From Flavobacteriales bacterium (lineage in GTDB: Bacteria > Bacteroidota > Bacteroidia > Flavobacteriales_F > PHOS-HE28), in NCBI GenBank assembly GCA_023957375.1, contig JAMLHB010000001.1, forward strand, positions 1,838,245 through 1,902,244: a stretch of 64,000 nucleotides of DNA. The letters are read 5' to 3'. Under the pieces are notes generated by a model, which did not search any database, had not been told where the DNA came from, and was given only the letters and a program-made list of their open reading frames with translations. How positions within the stretch are numbered: position 1 is the first letter of the stretch; each line of letters opens with the position of its first letter. Positions 45,101-52,426 of the stretch are shown piece by piece. The position numbers and the translations under genes are program-made.

Positions 45101-45838
45101 ATGAGCGTGCTGGCACTGTTGGAGGCGGCCAAGGCGGAAGGACGCAAGCTGCTTGCCGTACTGATCGATCCCGATTTCGGGCAGGACGAGGCCGTGCTGG
45201 AACGCACCGTGCAGAACGCCTGCATGGCCAAAGCCGACCTGATCTTCGTGGGCGGGAGCCTGCTCACCTCGGCCAGCTTCAACCGCTGTGTGCAATTGGT
45301 GAAGCAGTGGAGCGACCGCCCCGTGGTGCTTTTTCCCGGTAGCCCCGCCCAGCTTAGCGAGCACGCCGATGCGCTGCTCTTCCTCTCGCTGATCAGCGGC
45401 CGTAACCCGGAGCTGCTCATTGGCCACCATGTGAACGCCGCGCCCACCGTGCGGGCCATGGGCCTGGAAGCCATCCCCACGGGCTACCTGTTGGTGGACG
45501 GCGGCAAGCCCACCACGGTGAGCTACGTGAGCCAAACCTTGCCCATTCCGCACGACAAGCCCGGCATTGCCGCCGCTACGGCGCTGGCGGGCGAATTACT
45601 TGGCCTGCGCACCATTTACATGGACACCGGCAGCGGGGCGCAGCGCACGGTTTCGCCGGAGATGATCGCTGCCGTGCGCACCAATGTGTCCCTGCCGATC
45701 ATCGTGGGCGGCGGCATCCGCGATGCGGCCACGGCCCGCGCGTTATGCCAAGCCGGTGCCGATGTGCTGGTGGTGGGCACGGCCTTCGAGGAAGACCCCG
45801 AGCGGATCTTTGCGATGAGCGGGGCGGTACACGGGTGA
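45101..45838 (+). CDS. pcrB: Geranylgeranylglyceryl/heptaprenylglyceryl phosphate synthase family
   Basis: 245 residues. TIM-barrel prenyltransferase that attaches a polyprenyl group to sn-glycerol-1-phosphate. Visible: LLAVLIDPDFGQDEA (substrate-binding Asp), LIFVGGSLLTSASF, PVVLFPGSPAQLSE, IPTGYLLVDGGKPT, YMDTGSGAQ and the phosphate-binding IIVGGGIRDAATARA. This matches the Bacteroidota branch of the GGGPS/PcrB family; prenyl chain length and the role in a non-archaeal cell cannot be told from sequence. It runs toward the LLM gene on the other strand with 14 bp between them. Confidence 0.9.
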   Translation: MSVLALLEAAKAEGRKLLAVLIDPDFGQDEAVLERTVQNACMAKADLIFVGGSLLTSASFNRCVQLVKQWSDRPVVLFPGSPAQLSEHADALLFLSLISGRNPELLIGHHVNAAPTVRAMGLEAIPTGYLLVDGGKPTTVSYVSQTLPIPHDKPGIAAATALAGELLGLRTIYMDTGSGAQRTVSPEMIAAVRTNVSLPIIVGGGIRDAATARALCQAGADVLVVGTAFEEDPERIFAMSGAVHG

Positions 45839-45852
45839 AGGACCTTGAGTCC

Positions 45853-46857
45853 TTACGCCAGCTGTCCTTGGAGTCGCTCCCGCACTTCCGCCGTGATACG
45901 GATCGAATTCAACCGCGCTTGTGGATTAAAGAAGTGCCCGCTGATCATCAGCTCGTCCGGCTGGTGTTGCCGCACGAATTCCCGCAGACCTTGTTCCACC
46001 GTGGCGGCATTGCCCACGAAGGAGCGGGACAGCTTCTCCCCCACCCACCGCTTCTCCTGCGGTGTCCAATAGTCGTCGATGTTGTCGATGGGCGGCTGCA
46101 CCAGCCCGCGCTGGTCGCGCAGCATGTTCACAAAGGCGATCTGCATGGAGGTGAACAAGCGCCGGGCCTCGGCATCGCTGTCCGCGGCGAACACGTTCAC
46201 GGTGAGCATCACGTACGGCTTGTCCAACTGCCTGCTGGGCGTGAAGCGTTCGCGGTACAGGGCGCTGGCCTGCTCCATCAGTTCCGGCGCGAAGTGCGAA
46301 GCAAAGGCGAACGGCAGGCCGAGCATGGCGGCGAGCTGCGCGCTGAAGAGGCTGGAACCGGGCAGCCAGATCGGCACGTCCTGGCCTTCGCCGGGCACCG
46401 CCTTCAGTTGTTGTCCCGGTTCAGCGGGTTGAAAGAAGTACTGCAATTCCTGTACATCCTGCGGGAATTGTTCCGCGCTGGCGTTGAGGTCGCGGCGCAG
46501 GGCGCGGGCGGTGAGCTGGTCGGTGCCCGGCGCGCGGCCCAAGCCCAGGTCGATGCGGCCGGGGTGCATGGCGTTTAAGGTGCCGAACTGTTCGGCGATC
46601 ACCAAGGGCGCATGGTTGGGCAGCATCACGCCGCCCGCACCCACGCGGATGGACCGCGTGGCGCTGGCCACATGGCCGATCACCACCGCCGTGGCCGCAC
46701 TGGCGATGCCCGCCATGCCGTGGTGCTCCGCGAACCAGATCCGGTTGTAGCCCAAGCGCTCCGCTTCCTGCGCCAGTTCAACGGAATTGCGGAAGGAATC
46801 CGTGGCGGTGCTGCCTTGGGCGATCGGGGCAAGATCGAGGATGGAGAAAGGGATCAT
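45853..46857 (-). CDS. LLM-class flavin-dependent oxidoreductase (luciferase-like)
   Basis: 334 residues. TIM-barrel FMN or F420-type oxidoreductase; in this bacterial family usually FMN. Typical segments: [61 protein letters not shown], and [20 protein letters not shown]. This is the MsnO8/YhbW-like subgroup. Substrate unknown. Convergent with pcrB and divergent from the DGQHR gene; no clear -7 box was found. Confidence 0.9.
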   Translation of the reverse strand: MIPFSILDLAPIAQGSTATDSFRNSVELAQEAERLGYNRIWFAEHHGMAGIASAATAVVIGHVASATRSIRVGAGGVMLPNHAPLVIAEQFGTLNAMHPGRIDLGLGRAPGTDQLTARALRRDLNASAEQFPQDVQELQYFFQPAEPGQQLKAVPGEGQDVPIWLPGSSLFSAQLAAMLGLPFAFASHFAPELMEQASALYRERFTPSRQLDKPYVMLTVNVFAADSDAEARRLFTSMQIAFVNMLRDQRGLVQPPIDNIDDYWTPQEKRWVGEKLSRSFVGNAATVEQGLREFVRQHQPDELMISGHFFNPQARLNSIRITAEVRERLQGQLA

Positions 46858-46975
46858 GGTGCCCGCCTTGCAAGAAGCATGCGGCGCGAACAGACCGGAC
46901 GAAGTGGCATGGCCCTCTTACAGGCCGTTTTTCTTCGGCTTCGGGGGATCCTGTACGTCCGTGCATTCCTCCATA

Positions 46976-46983
46976 TACCTTCG
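46976..46983 (+). promoter_or_regulatory. -7 box TACCTTCG immediately before the DGQHR gene
   Basis: TAnnTTCG variant ending 4 nt before the ATG at 46988. Confidence 0.5.
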
Positions 46984-46987
46984 TTCC

Positions 46988-48091
46988 ATGATCGCCACCC
47001 GCATTCCCCAAAAGGACGCCCGGTTCTACTTCGTGAGCTACCCGTGTGAAGATGTGCTGCGCCGCGTCCGCTTCATCAGCCGCTTCTACGCCGAGGGCGA
47101 AGCGCCCATCGCCGCCGCTGAGATCAACAAGCAGGATGAGGTGGCGGGCTTCATCCAGCAGATCGAGCGCAAGGACGATGCCTTCCAGCGGTCCATGTCG
47201 CAAGCGAAGATCAAGGCCATCCGCAACTTCTACGAGACGGCCGTCACGCAGCCGCCCATCCCCGGCACGGTGCTGCTGTTCACGTCGGAAACGCTGGACT
47301 TCTCTCCCATGGGCCAGTTCCAGAACGTGGGCGACCTGCGGGAGCCGCGCGAGAAATACCTGATCATCGACGGGCAGCACCGCTTGGCCGCGCTGGAGTT
47401 CTACCTGCGCTCGCACCCGGAGGAAGCCAAGAGCATCCACGTGCCGTGCATCATCTTCGACGGGCAGAGCGAGGACTTCGCGGCGGAAATGTTCGTGATC
47501 ATCAACAGCACGCCCACGCGCATCAACAAGAGCCACCTGATCGACCTGTATGAACGGGTGAGCTGGGAGAAGCCGGACAAGCGCCTCGCGGCGAAGGTGC
47601 TGGAACGCTTGTACAACGAGAGCGACAGCCCGCTGCGCTACCGCATCAACCGCCTAGGCAACCGCAGCAAGCAGGACAAGTGGATCATGCAGGCGGAGCT
47701 GTTCAACGAGGTGCATCGCTGGATCCTGAAAAGCTGGAACACCAAGGACCCTGAGCGCATCACCGATGCCGCCGTGGAACGCCGCTACCGCGTGCTGCAG
47801 GAATTTCTACGGGCCGCCCGCAGCGCCTGGGGCGATGCCTGGGGCGATCCAAAGTACAACGTGACCAAGCCGGTGACGCTGAAGGCGATGATCCGCGTGT
47901 GCGCCGACCTCAACGCAAAGGACCCCGATCCCGATGGCCGCGAACGCCGCTGGACACAGCGCTTAGCACCGTGGGGCCAACTGGTGCGTGAGTTCCGCGA
48001 CGAGGGCTTCTACGAACGCTTCGCCGCCAAGGGACAGGTGGAGCGCGTGGGCAAGGTGCACAAGTACCTGGCGGCGGCGGTGAAGTTGTGA
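46988..48091 (+). CDS. DGQHR-domain protein (DndB/Dbp-like)
   Basis: 367 residues. The signature YLIIDGQHRLAALEFY lies at about residues 122-137, followed by FVIINSTPTRINKSHLIDLY, typical of the DGQHR family that includes DndB, the regulator of DNA phosphorothioation. No dnd genes are near, so this is a stand-alone member with unknown function; many occur next to defence or mobile loci. The open frame continues upstream to 46787, but the -7 box at 46976 and the loss of family similarity support 46988. A toxin-antitoxin pair lies immediately downstream on the other strand. Confidence 0.85.
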   Translation: MIATRIPQKDARFYFVSYPCEDVLRRVRFISRFYAEGEAPIAAAEINKQDEVAGFIQQIERKDDAFQRSMSQAKIKAIRNFYETAVTQPPIPGTVLLFTSETLDFSPMGQFQNVGDLREPREKYLIIDGQHRLAALEFYLRSHPEEAKSIHVPCIIFDGQSEDFAAEMFVIINSTPTRINKSHLIDLYERVSWEKPDKRLAAKVLERLYNESDSPLRYRINRLGNRSKQDKWIMQAELFNEVHRWILKSWNTKDPERITDAAVERRYRVLQEFLRAARSAWGDAWGDPKYNVTKPVTLKAMIRVCADLNAKDPDPDGRERRWTQRLAPWGQLVREFRDEGFYERFAAKGQVERVGKVHKYLAAAVKL

Positions 48092-48139
48092 AACGGGATC
48101 GCTTCCATTCTTCTCTGACAGAATCCAACTTGTGCTCAA

Positions 48140-48397
48140 CTACCTGTACACGTCTTTCCGGTCACCAACGCTCTCCACGCGAACGATCCGCAGTACATCC
48201 TGCACCGTGTACAGAATGCGGTAAGGCCCGAGCCGGATGCGCCATGCATCCTTACTACCCTTCAACTTCTTGGAACCGCTTGACCGGGGATCTTCGCCCA
48301 ACAGTTTGATCACCCTGAAAACTTTGGTCCTGTACGGTTCGGGGAGCCGCCAAAGTTCGCGGTCCGCACTCCGTGCCAACTCAACGCGGTAGCTCAC
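48140..48397 (-). CDS. ParE/RelE-superfamily toxin
   Basis: 85 residues starting with GTG at 48397 (MSYRVELARSADRELWRLPE). The fold-typical pattern is a helical hairpin, then LKGSKDAWRIRLGPYRILYTV and a final strand LRIVRVESVGDRKDVYR, as in RelE/ParE-type toxins. The target (ribosome-bound mRNA or gyrase) cannot be assigned. The start overlaps the antitoxin stop (GTGA), so the pair is translationally coupled. Confidence 0.88.
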   Translation of the reverse strand: MSYRVELARSADRELWRLPEPYRTKVFRVIKLLGEDPRSSGSKKLKGSKDAWRIRLGPYRILYTVQDVLRIVRVESVGDRKDVYR

Positions 48398-48597
48398 TTG
48401 GCCTTCGCTTTGATCAACCTCTTTTCAAAGTCCTCCAAGGGCACCGAAGGTTCATCCCTTCTGGAGTCGACCAGGATGGCGTCCAAGAAATCTTCCACGG
48501 CTTCCCTGTCCTTTTTGATCAGGTCAAGGTCGATCTGGACAAAACGTTTCTTGCTCGTTTCATCCTGCAGGATGGTTATACCTTTCATTGCGTGCAT
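48394..48597 (-). CDS. Antitoxin of the ParE/RelE-type pair
   Basis: 67 residues from the ATG at 48597, or 64 from 48588 (MKGITILQ). N-terminal strand-like segment (ITILQDETSKKRFVQIDLDLI), then a charged helix (KKDREAVEDFLDAILVDSRR) and a lysine-rich tail, the usual plan of small type II antitoxins that bind the toxin and the promoter. The TACCTTTG box at 48603-48610 ends 5 nt before 48597, favouring that start and a very short leader. Confidence 0.75.
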   Translation of the reverse strand: MHAMKGITILQDETSKKRFVQIDLDLIKKDREAVEDFLDAILVDSRRDEPSVPLEDFEKRLIKAKAK

Positions 48598-48602
48598 ATG
48601 AC

Positions 48603-48610
48603 CAAAGGTA
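48603..48610 (-). promoter_or_regulatory. -7 box TACCTTTG of the toxin-antitoxin pair
   Basis: Exact TAnnTTTG match on the minus strand, 5 nt before the upstream antitoxin ATG. It also lies just past the 3' end of the TonB receptor gene. Confidence 0.55.
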
Positions 48611-48623
48611 ACCCTTTGCCGCC

Positions 48624-51041
48624 TCAAAACCGCACGCTCACCCCGCCCAGCACATTGATCGGTGCCTGCGGAAAGAGTCCCACTTGTTCCTGCCTCCGCC
48701 CCTCGCTGATGTAGCTGTAGCTCCAGCCATTGCTCTCGTACAGTTCGCTGAAGAGGTTGCGCACGGTGAGGTTGAAGTCCACGCTCTTCGTGCCTTTCAG
48801 GCTGAACAGGGAAACGTTGGCGCGCAGGTCGTTCACTACGTAGGCATCCAGCATGCGGTCGGTGCTGCTGCTGTTGTCCAAGTATTGTTGGCCCACGTAC
48901 TTGGTGATGAAGCTGAGGTCGGCCTGGCCTTTCTTCGGCTTGCTCCACACGCGTAGGCTGAGCTGGCTGGCCGCGATGATGTTCGGTGAAAAAGCAAGAT
49001 CGCTGGTGCCGTGGTGGACCGCCACCTGGCCGCCATTGTCCCAATCGTCCACGTACTCGGTGAAGTCGATAACCTTGTTGTTGCTGAAGGTGGCGTTGGC
49101 CTTCCACTGCAGGCGTTTGGTGAGCTGCGCGGCGAACATCAGTTCCACGCCGGCGCGGTAGCTGCGCGGCACGTTGGTGCGCAGGGCGGCGCCCACGTCG
49201 TTCAATTCACCGGTGAGCACCAGTTGGTCCGCGTAATCCATGTAGTAGCCGTTGATGCCCGCGTTCCAACGGCCCGTGCGGTATTCGTAGCCCAGTTCGT
49301 AGTCGAACAGACGTTCCGCGGTGGGGCGGCTGGCGGGCGTGGTCTCCTCCAGGTCGTCCCGGTTGGGTTCGCGGTTGGCCACGGCGAAGGAGGCGTAGGC
49401 CTTGCCGCCTTGATGCACGCGCCAAAGCACACCCGCTTTGGGGTTGAAGAAGTTCCACGCGAGGTCCTGCGTCACATTGTCCAGGTGGTTGTTGAAGCCG
49501 AGGAAGCTGTAGGTGACGTTGCGGACTTGCAGATCGCCGTAGAGGTCGATCTTAGGGTTGATCGCGTAGGTGAGCTTGGCGAAGGCGTTGGCGTCGGTCT
49601 TGCGCGCATCGTTGTCGTAGTAGCGTTGGCGGATGTCCGTGTTGCCGGCATAGCGCGCCCAGGTCACTTCTCCGTAATGCGCTCCGCGATAGTCGCTGTA
49701 GCAGCCGCCGAGCACCAGCTTGTGCGCGCCCAGCTTGAGGTCCGCGCTGGCGTTCACGCCGGTGAGGTGGTTGTCCAACCATTTGCGGCGGATGATGTCC
49801 GTGGTGGTAACGGTATCGCCGTTGATCACCGCCGGGCTGATGCCATAGTCGGCCATGTCCTCATCCGGCTTCCACTGCTCATAATAGCCGGCGCCGCTCA
49901 CGCGGAACAGCGTGAGATTGAGCACCGCATCCTTCCCTAGCTTCTGGTCAAAGAGCAGTTGGTAGTGCGTTTGGTCGTAATTGTCCACTTGGTTGTCATA
50001 GGTGAAGCCGTTGTAGGTGCGGTTGGTGTCGACCACCTCGCGCGGCACGCCGTCCCAGGCCTGGTAGGTGGTCTCCTTTCCGCGGAAGGTGATGAAGCGG
50101 AGCGAGCGCGTGTTGCCGATCCATGCGCCTTGCAGAAAATAACTCTTCAGGTTGGCGGTGGCCCGGTCGATGTAGCCGTCGCTGGTGATGGAGGAGAGGC
50201 GCATGTCGAGGCTGAAGCGTTCGTTGATCAATCCCGTGCCTGCGCTGATGGAGTAGCGCTGCGTGTTGTAGGAACCGCCACCGGCTTCGATCAGGCCCCA
50301 AGGGTCGGGCTTCACGGCGGTGGTGCGCAGGTTCACACTGGCGCCGAAAGCACCAGGGCCGTTGGTGCTGGTGCCCACGCCGCGTTGCACCTCGATGTCC
50401 TCCGCGCTGGCGGCGAGGTCGGGCAGGTTCACCAGGAAGGCGCCCTGGCTCTCTGCATCGTTGAAGGGCACGCCGTTGAGGGTGATGTTGGTGCGGGTGG
50501 CATCGCTGCCGCGGATGCGCAGGTTGGTGTAGCCGATGCTGGTGCCCGCATCGCTGCCGGCCACCACGCTGGGGAGCATGTCCAAGAGATAAGGCAGGTC
50601 AACGCCGGTGTTCTTTTCGGCGATCTCTTCAGCGGTGAGCGTGCTTTTGGCAAACGGCGCGCGGTCGCCTGCGCGCAGGGCGGTGACTTCGGCCGCGGCA
50701 AGCTCGGTGATGCTGCGTGCCAGCGTTAGCCGCACGGTATTCGCTCCTTCGGCCAAGTTGATAACCGTGTCCTTTGGCCAGAAGCCCACGGCGCTGATGC
50801 GCACGCGCAGGCTGCCGGTGAAAAGGCCCTTGGCGTGGAAGACGCCATGGGCATCCGTCGGTTCCAGGCGCCCTTGTTCACCGAGCAGCACGCTGGCGAA
50901 GGCCACGGGCGTGCCATGGGTATCCTGTACCGTTCCGTTGAGCTTGGATTGGGCGGAGAGGGTGGTGGTGAGGAGGAAAGCCGCCAATGCAGGCACGAGC
51001 GTGGACGCTCGCGCTAGTTTGATGAGACCCTGCGGGAGCAT
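48624..51041 (-). CDS. TonB-dependent receptor under a TPP riboswitch; probable thiamine receptor
   Basis: 805 residues. Signal peptide MLPQGLIKLARASTLVPALA ... TLSAQ, carboxypeptidase-regulatory domain (about 32-115, LNGTVQDTHGTPVAFASVLL), plug (about 135-245, NLRIRGSDATRTNITLNGVP and QRGVGTSTNGPGAFGASVNL), and barrel ending VLGGVSVRF. A TPP riboswitch 550 bp upstream on the same strand implies that its substrate is thiamine or a thiamine derivative, as in the OMthi-type receptors of Bacteroidota. The start codon and first five codons are part of a repeat unit (ATGCTCCCGCAGGGTC recurs at 51223), so repeat insertion has redefined the 5' end. No other in-frame ATG fits the signal peptide. Confidence 0.88.
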   Translation of the reverse strand: MLPQGLIKLARASTLVPALAAFLLTTTLSAQSKLNGTVQDTHGTPVAFASVLLGEQGRLEPTDAHGVFHAKGLFTGSLRVRISAVGFWPKDTVINLAEGANTVRLTLARSITELAAAEVTALRAGDRAPFAKSTLTAEEIAEKNTGVDLPYLLDMLPSVVAGSDAGTSIGYTNLRIRGSDATRTNITLNGVPFNDAESQGAFLVNLPDLAASAEDIEVQRGVGTSTNGPGAFGASVNLRTTAVKPDPWGLIEAGGGSYNTQRYSISAGTGLINERFSLDMRLSSITSDGYIDRATANLKSYFLQGAWIGNTRSLRFITFRGKETTYQAWDGVPREVVDTNRTYNGFTYDNQVDNYDQTHYQLLFDQKLGKDAVLNLTLFRVSGAGYYEQWKPDEDMADYGISPAVINGDTVTTTDIIRRKWLDNHLTGVNASADLKLGAHKLVLGGCYSDYRGAHYGEVTWARYAGNTDIRQRYYDNDARKTDANAFAKLTYAINPKIDLYGDLQVRNVTYSFLGFNNHLDNVTQDLAWNFFNPKAGVLWRVHQGGKAYASFAVANREPNRDDLEETTPASRPTAERLFDYELGYEYRTGRWNAGINGYYMDYADQLVLTGELNDVGAALRTNVPRSYRAGVELMFAAQLTKRLQWKANATFSNNKVIDFTEYVDDWDNGGQVAVHHGTSDLAFSPNIIAASQLSLRVWSKPKKGQADLSFITKYVGQQYLDNSSSTDRMLDAYVVNDLRANVSLFSLKGTKSVDFNLTVRNLFSELYESNGWSYSYISEGRRQEQVGLFPQAPINVLGGVSVRF

Positions 51042-51525
51042 CTGTAATTGCTCCCTCAGCGGTCTCCCGCAGGGGAGCCTGAGGTTCCGGGCATTCTGCA
51101 GCATCAAGGTCCGCTGCGCGAGACCTTGATGGAGCAAATACAAGCTCCCGCAGGGCCACACCAAGAGGCCCCTGCGGAAATCCAAGAACCGCAGGGTCCG
51201 GGGGCGAAGACCCTGCGGGAGCATCGGAAATTGCTCCCTCAGCGGTCTCCCGAAGGGGACCCTGAGGTTCCGGGCATTCTGCAGCATCAAGGTCCGCTGC
51301 GCGAGACCTTGATGGAGCAAATACAAGCTCCCGCAGGGTCTCTCGAAGAGGCCCCTGCGGAAATCCAAGAACCGCAGGGTCCCGGGGCGAAGACCCTGCG
51401 GGAGTTCCGGAAATTGCTCCCTCAGCGGTCTCCCGAAGGGGACCCTGAGGTTCCGGGCATTCTGCAGCATCAAGGTCCGCTGCGCGAGACCTTGATGGAG
51501 CATGTTCAAGAGACCGTGATGGGGC
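51026..51525. repeat. Array of about 183-bp repeats between the TPP riboswitch and the receptor gene
   Basis: Units begin AGACCCTGCGGGAG at 51026, 51209 and 51391; the third is partial. Within them CTCCCTCAGCGGTCTCCCGAAGG followed by GGACCCTGAGG, and GGTCCGCTGCGCGAGACC, form hairpins. The array is open on both strands, giving a spurious 160-codon frame at 51048-51530. It lies in the transcribed leader of the receptor gene. Confidence 0.88.
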
Positions 51526-51593
51526 AATAATGATCGGTACATGTTCCTCCGTGTGTTGCGTCTGGCACGGAGGTGCATCGGAAGGCCGGTGCA

Positions 51594-51672
51594 GGTTCCC
51601 TTCGCAGCATTACCTGCGCAGGTTCATCGGGTATGATCTCAGCACCGCAACTAGGCGGGCACCCCAGTGGAA
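51594..51672 (-). promoter_or_regulatory. TPP riboswitch (THI element)
   Basis: On the minus strand the hallmark order is present: CTGGGGTGCC, GCTGAGATCATACCC, GATGAACCTG, then GCAGGTAATGCTGCGAAGGGAA, the THI-box consensus. It begins about 8 nt after a TACCTTCG -7 box (51680-51687), so it is at the very 5' end of the mRNA. The first downstream gene is the TonB receptor. Confidence 0.93.
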
Positions 51673-51679
51673 GACGGGG

Positions 51680-51687
51680 CGAAGGTA
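51680..51687 (-). promoter_or_regulatory. -7 box TACCTTCG of the riboswitch transcript
   Basis: TAnnTTCG variant on the minus strand directly before the TPP riboswitch, placing the transcription start about at its first stem. Confidence 0.6.
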
Positions 51688-51757
51688 GGGCCGATCGGAA
51701 GATCGTCTTCAACTGTTGCCTCCGTCGCTTCCTGGTGTTGCTCACATGGACTTGAAT

Positions 51758-51793
51758 GGACGGGATGGACGCGGTTTCGCGTCCATCCCGTCC
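51758..51793 (-). terminator. Terminator-like perfect hairpin after the NadR-like kinase
   Basis: Perfect 16-bp stem GGACGGGATGGACGCG / CGCGTCCATCCCGTCC with a 4-nt loop, 18 bp after the kinase stop codon on the minus strand. No U run is evident, so it may be a structural 3' end or a REP-like element. Confidence 0.6.
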
Positions 51794-51801
51794 GAAAATC
51801 C

Positions 51802-51842
51802 CCCAGCTCCCTCAGCGGTCTCCCGAAGGGGACCCTGAGGAT
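51802..51842. repeat. Fragment of the 183-bp repeat at the 3' end of the kinase gene
   Basis: AGCTCCCTCAGCGGTCTCCC followed by GAAGGGGACCCTGAGG is identical to the core of the array units. It provides the last codons (GSPSGDR) and the stop codon of the NadR-like kinase. Confidence 0.85.
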
Positions 51843-52348
51843 TCCATGATCGCGTTCACGGCTTGCTTCAACCGCTCTTCCTCTTCACCGCTGATCACCG
51901 CGTACGGCTTTTTCAATCGCTCCAGTGTTTGCCGGTACACCCCGAACAAGCGGTCACGGTCGTACGGGTTCTCGCGTTGTGGATCATACACCCATGGGAT
52001 GTCCGGCGTACACAACAGCCACAGGTCATACGCGCGTTCTTCCGTTTGCTTCACGATCCACGGATCGCTCCGCCCGTACTTCTCCTCGCCCCAGATCCGG
52101 ATGGTGATCAAGTCGGTGTCGCAGATCAGCAGCGAAGCATCCCGTTGTGCGGCATGGCGTTCCTCTTCCGTGCGCAGTTGCAGTTCCGCGATCTTCCGCA
52201 GGTCAGCTTCGCCATACGGCCTTTCCAGTTGCTCCAAGTAGGGCCGCGCCATCTCCGGCACCCATGGCACGCCTAAGTGTTCCGCCAATTGCGCGGAGAG
52301 CACGGATTTGCCGCTGCATTCGGGACCCGTGACCACTACCTTGCGCAT
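51812..52348 (-). CDS. NadR-like AAA/P-loop kinase, probable part of thiamine salvage
   Basis: 178 residues. P-loop VVVTGPECSGKSVLS (about residues 4-18), PEMARPYLEQL, ICDTDLITIRIWGEEKYG and a C-terminal WVYDPQRENPYDRDRLFG match the ribosylnicotinamide-kinase-like domain of NadR. Many stand-alone copies sit beside PnuC transporters and phosphorylate the imported vitamin. Here the TPP-controlled receptor on one side and PnuC on the other suggest thiamine as a substrate; nicotinamide riboside is the alternative. The C-terminal tail and stop codon lie in a repeat fragment. A weak TTACTTTG box sits 5 nt before the ATG. Confidence 0.82.
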   Translation of the reverse strand: MRKVVVTGPECSGKSVLSAQLAEHLGVPWVPEMARPYLEQLERPYGEADLRKIAELQLRTEEERHAAQRDASLLICDTDLITIRIWGEEKYGRSDPWIVKQTEERAYDLWLLCTPDIPWVYDPQRENPYDRDRLFGVYRQTLERLKKPYAVISGEEEERLKQAVNAIMESSGSPSGDR

Positions 52349-52426
52349 GGCAGCAAAGTAACTTCGTATCGGGGCAGCGATTTTCCGTCGGCCTGCGTCT
52401 TGTCCATGAAAGCAACCCAGCCTAAG

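Noticed and set aside
46787..46987. N-terminal extension of the DGQHR protein
   Set aside because: It overlaps the opposite-strand LLM gene start and precedes the -7 box at 46976.
46976..48610. Phosphorothioation (dnd) system
   Set aside because: Only the DGQHR motif is shared; no dndA/C/D/E-like genes are in the window.
51048..51530. 160-codon plus-strand open frame in the 183-bp array
   Set aside because: Its three segments are the repeat units themselves; the receptor leader is on the other strand and no initiation or domain evidence exists.
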